Shown: positions 15,246 through 22,176 of the stretch, in pieces
How the letters are laid out: the number at the start of each line of letters is the position of its first letter
Numbering within the stretch: the stretch's first letter is position 1
DNA from: SBBG01 sp033717875
Lineage (GTDB): Bacteria > Pseudomonadota > Gammaproteobacteria > Ga0077554 > Ga007554
Reading direction: 5' to 3'
Length of the DNA stretch: 22,229 bases
Assembly: GCA_033717875.1 (NCBI GenBank)
Contig: JADDKJ010000049.1
Coordinates: 1 to 22,229 of the forward strand
Position numbers and translations under genes: made by a program
Notes under the pieces: generated by a model
What the model saw: the letters and a program-made list of their open reading frames with translations, nothing else
Databases searched by the model: none
Told to the model about the DNA's origin: nothing

Positions 15246-18092
15246 ATGGTGAATCACGATTCGGCTAACAGTTACCTTTATGGCGGCAATGCCAGCTTTA
15301 TCGAGGAGCTTTATCGCCGGTTTTTGAATGATCCGGCTTCCATCGATCCCACATGGCGGCGCTCTTTTGAAGCCTTGGGTCCGTCTGCTGCGGAACCCGA
15401 TCATGAGGCTGTCCGCCGTGCCCTGGCGCTGCTTGCCCGGCAACCCAAGAGCGGAGTCGAAGCCGTGGCGCCCAGCCAGACGGTGGCGGAGCAAGCCGGC
15501 AAGCAGGTGGCCGTGCTCCAGCTCATCAACGCCTACCGCGTGCGCGGGCATCAACAGGCCCAGGTTGAGCCATTGGGTCTGAGCGAGCAACCGCCGTTGC
15601 CGGAGCTGTCCCCCGCTTTTCATCACCTGAGCGAGACGGACATGGATGCTGTTTTCAGCACCGGCTCCCTGGCCGGCCCTCCGCAGGCGCCGCTGCGCGA
15701 CATCCTGCAACGTCTTCAAACGATTTATTGCGGGCACATCGGCGTGGAGTACATGCACATCACCGACACGGAGCAGAAACGCTGGATACAGCAGCGCCTG
15801 GAGAATCATCATGGCCGGCCGGAGTTTTCACCCGGGTTCAAGCGGCAGATCCTGGAAAGGCTGGTCGCCGCCGAAGGGCTGGAGCAATACCTGCACACCC
15901 GGTATGTCGGACAAAAGCGCTTTTCACTGGAAGGCGGCGACAGCCTGATTCCCTTGCTGAACGAGCTCATCCAGCGCGCGGGCGGGCAACAGGTGCGGGA
16001 GGTGGTGATCGGCATGGCACACCGCGGGCGGCTCAATGTGCTGGTGAATATCATGGGCAAATCCCCCAAGGATCTGTTCATGGAGTTCGAAGGCAAATGC
16101 GAGATCGGCGGCAAGCGTTCCTGCGGCGACGTGAAGTATCACCAGGGGTTTTCCTCCGATGCGCGCACATCCGGCGGACCCGTGCATCTGGCGCTGGCCT
16201 TCAATCCGTCCCATCTGGAGATCATCAATCCGGTCGTGGAGGGCTCGGTGCGCGCCCGCCAGCACCGGCGCCGGGATCTGGCCGGCAATCAGGTGTTGCC
16301 GGTGCTGATCCACGGCGACGCGGCCTTCGCCGGGCAGGGCGTGGTGATGGAAACCCTGAACATGTCGCAGGCACGCGGCTTTGTCACCGGCGGCACCGTC
16401 CACGTCGTCATCAACAATCAGATCGGTTTCACCATGAGCGATCCCCATGATGCCCGCTCCAGCCTGTATTGCACGGATGTGGCGCGCATGGTGCAAGCGC
16501 CCATTTTTCACGTCAACGGCGATGATCCCGAGGCGGTGGTCCATGTGACGCAACTGGCGCTGGACTATCGCATGCAATTCAATCGCGACGTGGTGATCGA
16601 CCTGGTGTGTTACCGCCGTCATGGCCACAACGAGGCCGACGAACCGGCGGTGACGCAACCCCTTATGTACCAGAAGATACGCCACCACCCGCAGGTGACC
16701 AGGCTCTACGCTGAACGCTTGATCGGTGAGGGCGTGATGACCTCCGGGGAAGTCGAGTCGATGATCGCCGATTACCGCAAGGCCCTGGATGACGGCCGCA
16801 CCGTGGCGCGAGCGATGCTCGCCGGCGAGAAAAATCCCTACGCCGTGGACTGGACGCCTTATCTCACCAGCCACTGGCGGCACGCCGCGGATACGGCGGT
16901 GCCGGTGGATGAGATCAGGGTATTGTCGGAGCGCTTGCTGAAGCTGCCCGAAGGTTTCGCCTTGCATCCACGCGTCGCCAAGATCATAGCGGACCGGCGT
17001 GACATGGCCGCCGGCAAGCTGCCGCTGGACTGGGGTTTCGCGGAAACCCTGGCCTACGCCACGCTGCTCAGGGACGGTTATCCGGTGCGGATTTCCGGGC
17101 AGGATAGCGGGCGCGGCACCTTCTTCCATCGCCACGCGGTGCTGCATCATCAGGAGGACGGCAGCTCGTATGTGCCTCTGCAACATTTGCTGGACGATGC
17201 GCCGCAGCACTTCATCGTCATCGACTCCTTGTTGTCCGAGGAAGCGGTGCTCGGTTTCGAGTACGGTTATGCGACGGCCTCACCCGAATCGCTGGTGATC
17301 TGGGAGGCGCAATTTGGTGATTTCGCCAACGGCGCCCAGGTGCTCATCGACCAGTTCATCAGCTCCGGTGAAGTCAAATGGGGACGTCTGTGCGGTCTTA
17401 CGTTGTTTCTCCCCCACGGCTACGACGGCCAGGGGCCGGAACACTCTTCCGCCCGGCTCGAACGCTATTTGCAGCTTTGCTCCGAAGACAATATGCAGGT
17501 GTGCGCGCCGACCACGCCGGCGCAGATATTCCATCTGCTGCGGCGCCAGATGTTGCGCCCTTACCGCAAGCCGCTCATCGTCATGACGCCGAAGAATCTG
17601 TTGCGGCACAAGCTGGCCGTCTCCAGTCTGGAGGAGCTGGCCGCGCCGGGGTTCAAGACGGTAATAGATGAGGTTGATTCCCTGAAGGCCGATGGCGTGC
17701 GGCGCGTCGTGGTGTGTGCCGGCAAGATCTACTACGAACTACTCGAAGCGCGCCGCACGCGCGGCATCAACGACATCGCCATCGTCCGCCTCGAACAGCT
17801 CCACCCCGTGCCCATGGATGAATTACGCCAGGCGCTGATGCGTTTCCGCAAGGCCAGGGAGCTGGTATGGTGCCAGGAGGAACCCAGGAACCAGGGCGCA
17901 TGGAATTACATGCAGCCTATTCTGCGCGATTGTCTCCAGCCCCGGCAGAACTTGAGCTACGCAGGAAGACCAAGCTATGCCGCGCCCGCCGAAGGGTATT
18001 TGAGCAGGCATCTGGAACAGCAAACCACACTGATCAAAGCCGCGCTGGAGTTTTCAAAGAATGCGGTGGTGGAAAAGAAACGCATTGCCTGA
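15246..18092 (+). CDS. sucA: 2-oxoglutarate dehydrogenase E1 component
   Basis: This 948-residue thiamine-diphosphate enzyme decarboxylates 2-oxoglutarate and passes the succinyl group to lipoyl-E2 in the citric acid cycle. The E. coli enzyme has 933 residues. The N-terminus (SYLYGGNASFIEELYRRFLNDP) is the E2-docking type. His259 (IGMAHRGRLNV) and His299 (VKYHQGFSSD) match the catalytic His260 and His298 of E. coli. The cofactor motif runs from GDAAFAGQG (Gly357-Asp358) to Asn390-Asn391 (VINNQIGF). The C-terminal half has the transketolase-like EFGY/QFGDFANGAQ blocks. It ends intact with LSRHLEQQ...KKRIA. sucB and lpd, which normally follow, are not here: insertion debris lies downstream instead, so E2 must be encoded elsewhere or be lost. 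Confidence 0.96.
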   Translation: MVNHDSANSYLYGGNASFIEELYRRFLNDPASIDPTWRRSFEALGPSAAEPDHEAVRRALALLARQPKSGVEAVAPSQTVAEQAGKQVAVLQLINAYRVRGHQQAQVEPLGLSEQPPLPELSPAFHHLSETDMDAVFSTGSLAGPPQAPLRDILQRLQTIYCGHIGVEYMHITDTEQKRWIQQRLENHHGRPEFSPGFKRQILERLVAAEGLEQYLHTRYVGQKRFSLEGGDSLIPLLNELIQRAGGQQVREVVIGMAHRGRLNVLVNIMGKSPKDLFMEFEGKCEIGGKRSCGDVKYHQGFSSDARTSGGPVHLALAFNPSHLEIINPVVEGSVRARQHRRRDLAGNQVLPVLIHGDAAFAGQGVVMETLNMSQARGFVTGGTVHVVINNQIGFTMSDPHDARSSLYCTDVARMVQAPIFHVNGDDPEAVVHVTQLALDYRMQFNRDVVIDLVCYRRHGHNEADEPAVTQPLMYQKIRHHPQVTRLYAERLIGEGVMTSGEVESMIADYRKALDDGRTVARAMLAGEKNPYAVDWTPYLTSHWRHAADTAVPVDEIRVLSERLLKLPEGFALHPRVAKIIADRRDMAAGKLPLDWGFAETLAYATLLRDGYPVRISGQDSGRGTFFHRHAVLHHQEDGSSYVPLQHLLDDAPQHFIVIDSLLSEEAVLGFEYGYATASPESLVIWEAQFGDFANGAQVLIDQFISSGEVKWGRLCGLTLFLPHGYDGQGPEHSSARLERYLQLCSEDNMQVCAPTTPAQIFHLLRRQMLRPYRKPLIVMTPKNLLRHKLAVSSLEELAAPGFKTVIDEVDSLKADGVRRVVVCAGKIYYELLEARRTRGINDIAIVRLEQLHPVPMDELRQALMRFRKARELVWCQEEPRNQGAWNYMQPILRDCLQPRQNLSYAGRPSYAAPAEGYLSRHLEQQTTLIKAALEFSKNAVVEKKRIA

Positions 18093-18113
18093 GTTTAGCG
18101 ATACCCTGCCGTG

Positions 18114-18299
18114 TCATCGGCGACCGGAATGGCTTCGCAAATCACCTTGGAGAGCGCGGGCAAAGGCGGCATCTTCAAAGGCCTTGTCGTCCATATGGCG
18201 GGGCACGATCCGGTTGTTCTCGCTCATGCGCTGGATCATCAAATCTTCCAGCATCTTGTGCAGGCCGAGCTGGAATTTATCGAACGGGTTGGTGAGCAC
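18114..18299 (-). pseudogene. Possible tail fragment of type I restriction subunit HsdR
   Basis: The 61-residue frame contains NPFDKFQLGL..MLEDLMIQRMSEN and then IVPRHMDDKAFEDAAF. This resembles the helical C-terminal end I recall in some HsdR subunits of type I restriction enzymes (an RM.EN..IV.RYMDD.AF pattern). A stop lies a few codons upstream in the same frame and no helicase or nuclease domain is present. If right, it is a remnant of a lost hsd locus. The identification is from memory of the pattern and uncertain. Confidence 0.35.
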
Positions 18300-18322
18300 C
18301 CAGCTTCGTAAGCATCGTTAGT

Positions 18323-18596
18323 AAGCCAACAGGCGAAGAGTCGGTTGTGGCCCCCATCATCCGTTAAACGAGAATTCAGGTTACTGGGCCAAATCAAGTG
18401 TGGTGCGGGGATGTGACCTCTATCTGGCCGTTGCCCTGGATTTATGTGCGTGCAGAGTGGTTGGCTGGGCCATGTTAACCAGCCCGGATTCCGAACTGAC
18501 CTGCGAACGCTGACCATTGCGTACGAGTCTCGTGGGCATCCCGTCGGTGTCATGTTTCTTCAGATCAAGGGGCCATTACACTCTGGCGCGATGTCA
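18323..18596 (+). pseudogene. IS3-family transposase (OrfB) remnant, frameshifted
   Basis: Pieces of an IS3-type integrase core can be read in order by changing frame. First comes VTGPNQVWCGDVTSIW, including the first catalytic Asp in GDVT. After a loss of about 30 bases comes YLAVALDL...VVGWAM, then SPDSELT, then LTIAYESRGHPVGVMF. Degraded SDQG and HYT follow, which in live elements form the HSDQG.HYTS block with the second Asp. A TAA also interrupts the first piece. The DDE glutamate and both element ends are missing, so it cannot move. It ends just before the nitrite reductase operon promoter. Confidence 0.75.
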
Positions 18597-18609
18597 AGGC
18601 ACAAGCTTA

Positions 18610-18665
18610 AAGATGTATTGACAATATTAATTTTTGAGTATAAAAGTATACTAAAAATACATCTT
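18610..18665. promoter_or_regulatory. Inverted pair of NsrR-type half-sites
   Basis: AAGATGTATTG (18610-18620) and AAATACATCTT (18655-18665) match the NsrR half-site AAGATGYATTT at ten and eleven of eleven positions, in opposite orientation, with 34 bases between. NsrR is an iron-sulphur repressor that lets go when its cluster reacts with NO. The left half-site overlaps the -35 element. NsrR control of this gene cluster is established in Nitrosomonas europaea. The spacing here is wider than the classical adjacent dyad. Confidence 0.6.
18618..18644 (+). promoter_or_regulatory. Promoter of the ncgABC-nirK operon
   Basis: A perfect -35 TTGACA (18618-18623) is followed by TATAAA (18639-18644) after 15 bases, or TAAAAG (18641-18646) after 17. 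The -10 area lies in a small dyad, AGTATA (18637-18642) and TATACT (18647-18652). The choice of -10 is unsure. The leader to ncgA is about 130 bases. Confidence 0.5.
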
Positions 18666-18784
18666 ACCCTGAAAATCGCATTCGACTTGGCCTGGACGAT
18701 GATTCCTCTCGAAAAGGCGAGGACATGCAGGTAAAACCAAATCGTGGGGGCGTCGCCCCAAGCATACAGCCGGAAGGAGCACCT

Positions 18785-19891
18785 ATGCCCCGTGTTGATC
18801 GTCCCGCCCCAGGTCGCGCAAACCGCTTGCCACGCATCGCTCTCGCTCTGGTGGCTCTGTTGTCCCCTCTGGCGAGCTGGGCCGAAAGCCGCGACTTCAA
18901 TCTCACCATCGACGAGATGAAGATCCGTGTCGCTCCTGATCTGGAATACCAGGTCTTCGCCTTCAACGGTCAGGTGCCCGCGCCGTTGATTCACGTCAAG
19001 GAAGGGGATGATGTGACGGTGAATGTGACCAACAACACCACGCTCCCGCACACCATTCACTGGCATGGTCTGTACCAGCGCAACAACTGGCAGAACGACG
19101 GCGTACCGGGTGTCACGCAGAAGGCCATCGAGCCTGGCGAAACCTATACCTACCGTTGGAAGGCCGACAAGACCGGCAGTCTGTGGTACCACTGCCATGT
19201 CAACGTGAGCGAGCACGTTGGGCTGCGCGGTATGTGGGGGCCGCTGATCGTGGACCCGGCCAAGCCCGTAGAGGTGGAGAAGAAAGTTACCAAGGATTTC
19301 ATCCTGATGCTCAGCTCCTGGGACTCGCAGTATGCGGAGAAGCTTGGCTCCGGCGGCAGCCCGCTGGATCGCGCGAATTACTTTTCCATCAATGGCCGCG
19401 CCTTTCCCCTCACCCAACCCATGCACGTCAAAAAGGGCGACGTGATAAGGCTGCGCCTCTATGGCGCCGGTGCGGAGATACATTCCATACACACCCATGG
19501 CCACGACATGCTGGTCACCCACAAGGACGGCCGGCCGCTGCCCGCGCCCTATTACGTGGACACGCTGCTGATCGGACCCGGCGAGCGCTATGACGCGATC
19601 ATGGAGATGGACAACCCCGGCCTGTTCATGGTGCACGATCACGTCGATCCGCAAGTGACCAACAACGGCAAACACGGTGGCGGTGTGATGACGGTGATCG
19701 CCTATGACGGTGTCAAACCGGTGGTCGAGGGCGATCCGCACGGCGCCCTGCCGGATGACGATCCCGACTTCTATTACAGCGAGTCGATGAAGAAACCGCA
19801 TGGCTTGCACAACAACGCGCACTTCAAGGGCACACCGTTGCAGACCGAGGGGCGTCGCGAGCGGCGGAGGACGGGACATGATGCGCATTAA
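18785..19891 (+). CDS. ncgA: Two-domain multicopper oxidase of the nirK cluster (NcgA)
   Basis: This 368-residue periplasmic blue copper oxidase has a signal peptide ending near ASWA. Domain 1 has PHTIHWHG (His89, His92, His94) and WYHCHVNVSEHVGLRGM (His136, Cys137, His138, His144, Met150), giving a type 1 copper and half of the trinuclear site. Domain 2 has HSIHTHGH (His233, His236, His238) and MVHDHV (His284, His286) with Asp285 where a type 1 site would need Cys. One blue copper, in the first domain, makes this a type C two-domain enzyme like the Nitrosomonas europaea homologue. It presumably oxidises a cytochrome or other reductant with O2; its exact role beside NirK is unsettled. The ATG at 18785 has AAGGAG before it. 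The 3' end overlaps ncgB by 14 bases. Confidence 0.88.
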   Translation: MPRVDRPAPGRANRLPRIALALVALLSPLASWAESRDFNLTIDEMKIRVAPDLEYQVFAFNGQVPAPLIHVKEGDDVTVNVTNNTTLPHTIHWHGLYQRNNWQNDGVPGVTQKAIEPGETYTYRWKADKTGSLWYHCHVNVSEHVGLRGMWGPLIVDPAKPVEVEKKVTKDFILMLSSWDSQYAEKLGSGGSPLDRANYFSINGRAFPLTQPMHVKKGDVIRLRLYGAGAEIHSIHTHGHDMLVTHKDGRPLPAPYYVDTLLIGPGERYDAIMEMDNPGLFMVHDHVDPQVTNNGKHGGGVMTVIAYDGVKPVVEGDPHGALPDDDPDFYYSESMKKPHGLHNNAHFKGTPLQTEGRRERRRTGHDAH

Positions 19892-20567
19892 GAATGCGGG
19901 CGCAGCCCTTGCCCTCGGCCTGTTCGCCGTCACCGCCTGGGCGGATGGCGAGGCGATCCTCAAATCGCAGTGCGGCGCCTGCCACAATCTCACCGGGCCT
20001 GCGCCCACCACGCTGCAAGCGCTATGGGACCGCAAGGGCCCCGATCTCTTTTATGCGGGCAACAAGTACCAGGCCGCGTGGCTGGAGCAATGGCTGCAAA
20101 AGCCGGTGCGCATCCGGCCGGCGGGAATGTTCTACGCGGCTCATGTCAAGCCGGGGCCCAAGGGTGACGAGGTCGATGCAAGCACGCTGGTGCCACATCC
20201 CGCACTGAGCGCCGCGGACGCCAAGGCCGTCACCGCCGCGCTGATGACGCGCAAGGCGGGCAGCGAGCTGATCAAGGCGGGCGCCTATACGCCGGGGGCG
20301 ATCTCGCGCAGTTCGGGCGAGATGATGTTCGACAAATTCAAGGGTTGTCTCGCCTGTCACGAGATCGAACCCGGATACGGCGGCCTGTCCGGGCCGGAGG
20401 TCTATACCGCGGGCAGGCGCTTGCGGGAGGATTATCTGGTCAGCTATCTGCGCAATCCCCAGGCGTGGGATCCGAAGATTTTCATGCCCAACAAGCACCT
20501 CTCGGATACCGACATCCAGAAGTTCATCAACTACTTCCGTCTGCTGAGCGAGGAGGGCGCACCATGA
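19878..20567 (+). CDS. ncgB: Di-haem cytochrome c of the nirK cluster (NcgB)
   Basis: This 229-residue protein has a signal peptide ending near VTAWA and two CXXCH haem sites, CGACH (32-36) and CLACH (157-161), one in each half, so it is a tandem class I-type cytochrome. Met203 in FMPN is a likely axial ligand for the second haem. Its job is electron transfer in the periplasm, by gene order to or from the oxidase and NirK. The ATG at 19878 has GGAGG seven bases upstream. A second ATG follows at once, so the first residue may be off by one. It starts inside the ncgA end and its TGA overlaps the ncgC ATG (ATGA), so all three should be translationally coupled. Confidence 0.86.
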   Translation: MMRIKNAGAALALGLFAVTAWADGEAILKSQCGACHNLTGPAPTTLQALWDRKGPDLFYAGNKYQAAWLEQWLQKPVRIRPAGMFYAAHVKPGPKGDEVDASTLVPHPALSAADAKAVTAALMTRKAGSELIKAGAYTPGAISRSSGEMMFDKFKGCLACHEIEPGYGGLSGPEVYTAGRRLREDYLVSYLRNPQAWDPKIFMPNKHLSDTDIQKFINYFRLLSEEGAP

Positions 20568-20929
20568 ACAAGCCTAGTGTGCTCGCCATCGGGGTGTGTT
20601 GCATGGCGCTGCTGTGGGGCGCCGCCGCGATGGCCAGGGAAAAGGCCGCGGACAATTACCGCACCTATTGCGTTCAGTGTCATGGCCTCAAGGGTGACGG
20701 CAAGGGGATCAACATCCGCGACATGTCGGTGCAGCCACGCGATCACACCGACGCCAAGGAGATGTCGGCCCGTTCCGATGCGGACATCTACAAGGTGATC
20801 AAGGAGGGCGGCGTGGCGATCAACAAATCGGTGCTGATGCCGCCGTGGAGCGATGTTTTCAGCGATGAAGAAATCAAGGATCTGGTGCTTTATCTGAGGG
20901 AGCTGTGCAAATGCAGTTATGGCAAATGA
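20564..20929 (+). CDS. ncgC: Mono-haem cytochrome c of the nirK cluster (NcgC)
   Basis: This 121-residue class I cytochrome c has a signal peptide to about AAAMA, the haem site CVQCH (36-40) with the usual following GLKGDGKG, and axial Met92 in LMPPW. The C-terminal helix EEIKDLVLYLREL is the standard packing helix. Two extra cysteines lie near the end (CKC, 115-117), outside any haem motif. It is likely a small electron carrier, plausibly the direct donor to NirK, although that is inference from position. The ATG overlaps the ncgB stop, and GAGGAGG lies just before it. The frame stays open upstream to 20345, but that part is ncgB read in another frame. Confidence 0.87.
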   Translation: MNKPSVLAIGVCCMALLWGAAAMAREKAADNYRTYCVQCHGLKGDGKGINIRDMSVQPRDHTDAKEMSARSDADIYKVIKEGGVAINKSVLMPPWSDVFSDEEIKDLVLYLRELCKCSYGK

Positions 20930-21006
20930 AGCGGGAGGTTGGTTGCCAGGGATTGGAGGTGGAAGTCATCGATATCATTACGCAAGAGCGAGTGGAGGAA
21001 CATTAC

Positions 21007-21954
21007 ATGTATCTCAAGAAAAGCGCTGTAACACTGGCCATCGTGGCCGCACTGGGGGGATACACAGGTGCTGCCCTGGCCAAGACCGTGAAGGTCACCA
21101 TGCATGCCAAAGAGACCACGGTCAAGATCGACAACAAGGGCACGGAATATCCGGCCTGGACCTTCGATGGCGGCATCCCCGGCCCCGTGGTGCGCGTCAC
21201 CGAGGGTGATGTCGTAGAGTTCGAGCTGATCAACGACGACACCAACAAGGAAAGCCATTCCATGGACTTCCACGCGGCGGTGGTGGATGTGCTCAACGAA
21301 TTCGCGCCGGTGAAACCCGGTCAGACCAAGAAGTTCAAGTTCGACGCCAAATATCCCGGCGTATTCATGTATCACTGCGGCTCCATGCCCATGCATCAGC
21401 ACATCGCCCGTGGCATGTACGGCATCGTCATCGTCGATCCGAAGGAAGGCTACAGCGAGCGTTACCCCAAGCCGGACCGAGAGTATGTCCTGGTGCAGGG
21501 GCAGTTCTTCCCCAATGCGGACGACCACCACGCCATCATGGAGAACCAGGGTTGGGGCGGCACGCTCATCAATGGCAAGATCTTCCACTACGATCCGGTG
21601 CATGACCAGAACGCCACCAAGGTGCTGGAGGCCAAGCCGGGCGAGCGCGTGCGCATCTACTATGTGAATGCGAACGTCAACCTGCCCGCCGCCATCCACC
21701 CCATCGCCGGCATCTGGGACCGTGTCTATCCCAACGGCAATCCGAAGAACGTGATCTACGGCATGGCCACCTATGGCATGGGCGTGTCCGAGGCCGTCAC
21801 GCTCGACATCGTCTCGCCCAAGGACAGGCCGACCAACAATGCCATCGTCGACCATACCATGGGCGCGGCCATGCGCGGCGCGGTCACCGTGCTCATGAAC
21901 AAGCCCGACGCCGATCCCAATGCGGGCAAGGGTGGCAACATCCTGTTGCGGTAA
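21007..21954 (+). CDS. nirK: Copper-containing nitrite reductase
   Basis: This 315-residue periplasmic enzyme reduces nitrite to nitric oxide. A signal peptide ends near GAALA (25). Type 1 copper ligands are His84, Cys124, His132 and Met137. Type 2 ligands are His89, His123 and His283 (VDHTMGAAMRGA). The catalytic Asp87 and His231 are present, so the active site is complete. The Cys-to-His loop (CGSMPMHQH) is one residue shorter than in classical Alcaligenes-type enzymes. The frame is open from 20905, but the ATG at 21007 has GGAGG eight bases ahead and begins the signal peptide. The 77-base gap after ncgC has no terminator, so it is the last gene of the ncgABC-nirK operon. NO produced here would feed back on NsrR. 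Confidence 0.94.
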   Translation: MYLKKSAVTLAIVAALGGYTGAALAKTVKVTMHAKETTVKIDNKGTEYPAWTFDGGIPGPVVRVTEGDVVEFELINDDTNKESHSMDFHAAVVDVLNEFAPVKPGQTKKFKFDAKYPGVFMYHCGSMPMHQHIARGMYGIVIVDPKEGYSERYPKPDREYVLVQGQFFPNADDHHAIMENQGWGGTLINGKIFHYDPVHDQNATKVLEAKPGERVRIYYVNANVNLPAAIHPIAGIWDRVYPNGNPKNVIYGMATYGMGVSEAVTLDIVSPKDRPTNNAIVDHTMGAAMRGAVTVLMNKPDADPNAGKGGNILLR

Positions 21955-21977
21955 ACATCTCTCCTGTCTTGCCAAGC

Positions 21978-22004
21978 GGGGGGCTTTGTCCCCCCTCTTT
22001 TTTT
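21978..22004 (+). terminator. Intrinsic terminator of the ncgABC-nirK operon
   Basis: GGGGGG (21978-21983) pairs with CCCCCC (21990-21995) around CTTTGT and is followed by TC and seven T residues. It lies 23 bases after the nirK stop codon. Confidence 0.88.
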
Positions 22005-22038
22005 GGCGCGCCCGGCAGGGCGTACTCACTGGAATTTC

Positions 22039-22089
22039 GTAGGGTGCGTTCCACGCACCAAGGGTAATGGTGCGTGGAACGCACCCCAC
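22039..22089. repeat. GTAGGGTGCGT palindromic repeat, copy D
   Basis: Arms 22039-22060 and 22068-22089 pair over 22 bp with one mismatch (CTAC became CCAC) around AGGGTAA. It has the TCC-type small hairpins of copy C and is inverted relative to it. The flank GATATTTCACTTT matches the reverse complement of copy C's left flank. Confidence 0.88.
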
Positions 22090-22125
22090 GATATTTCACT
22101 TTAGGAATCTCTGATTTATTCCCAA

Positions 22126-22138
22126 TTTTTGCGATAAT
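22126..22138 (+). promoter_or_regulatory. Possible extended -10 of the IS5-type transposase gene
   Basis: TGCGATAAT (22130-22138) fits an extended -10 element. It lies about 40 bases before the transposase ATG. No good -35 is visible, as expected for extended -10 promoters. Confidence 0.35.
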
Positions 22139-22176
22139 ACGCACATCATTATTTGATCACGCACGGAGAGCAACAG

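Larger units (their letters stand above)
18093..18784. other. Decayed insertion region between sucA and ncgA
   Basis: This 692-base gap holds, in order, the possible hsdR tail (minus strand), the frameshifted IS3-family remnant (plus strand), and the AT-rich promoter with NsrR-type half-sites. The open frame that appears to start at 18725 is the ncgA frame read too far upstream. There is no sign of sucB or of a terminator for sucA. Confidence 0.7.

Noticed and set aside
15924..17210. 428-residue minus-strand open frame opposite sucA
   Set aside because: His-rich and Val-rich composition from reverse reading of sucA codons, with no family resemblance.
18560..20035. 491-residue minus-strand open frame opposite ncgA
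   Set aside because: It spans the promoter, ncgA and the start of ncgB in antisense and has no domain. The copper motifs on the plus strand decide the matter.
20917..22089. 390-residue minus-strand open frame opposite nirK
   Set aside because: It runs through the terminator and repeat copy D and is antisense to a fully conserved NirK.
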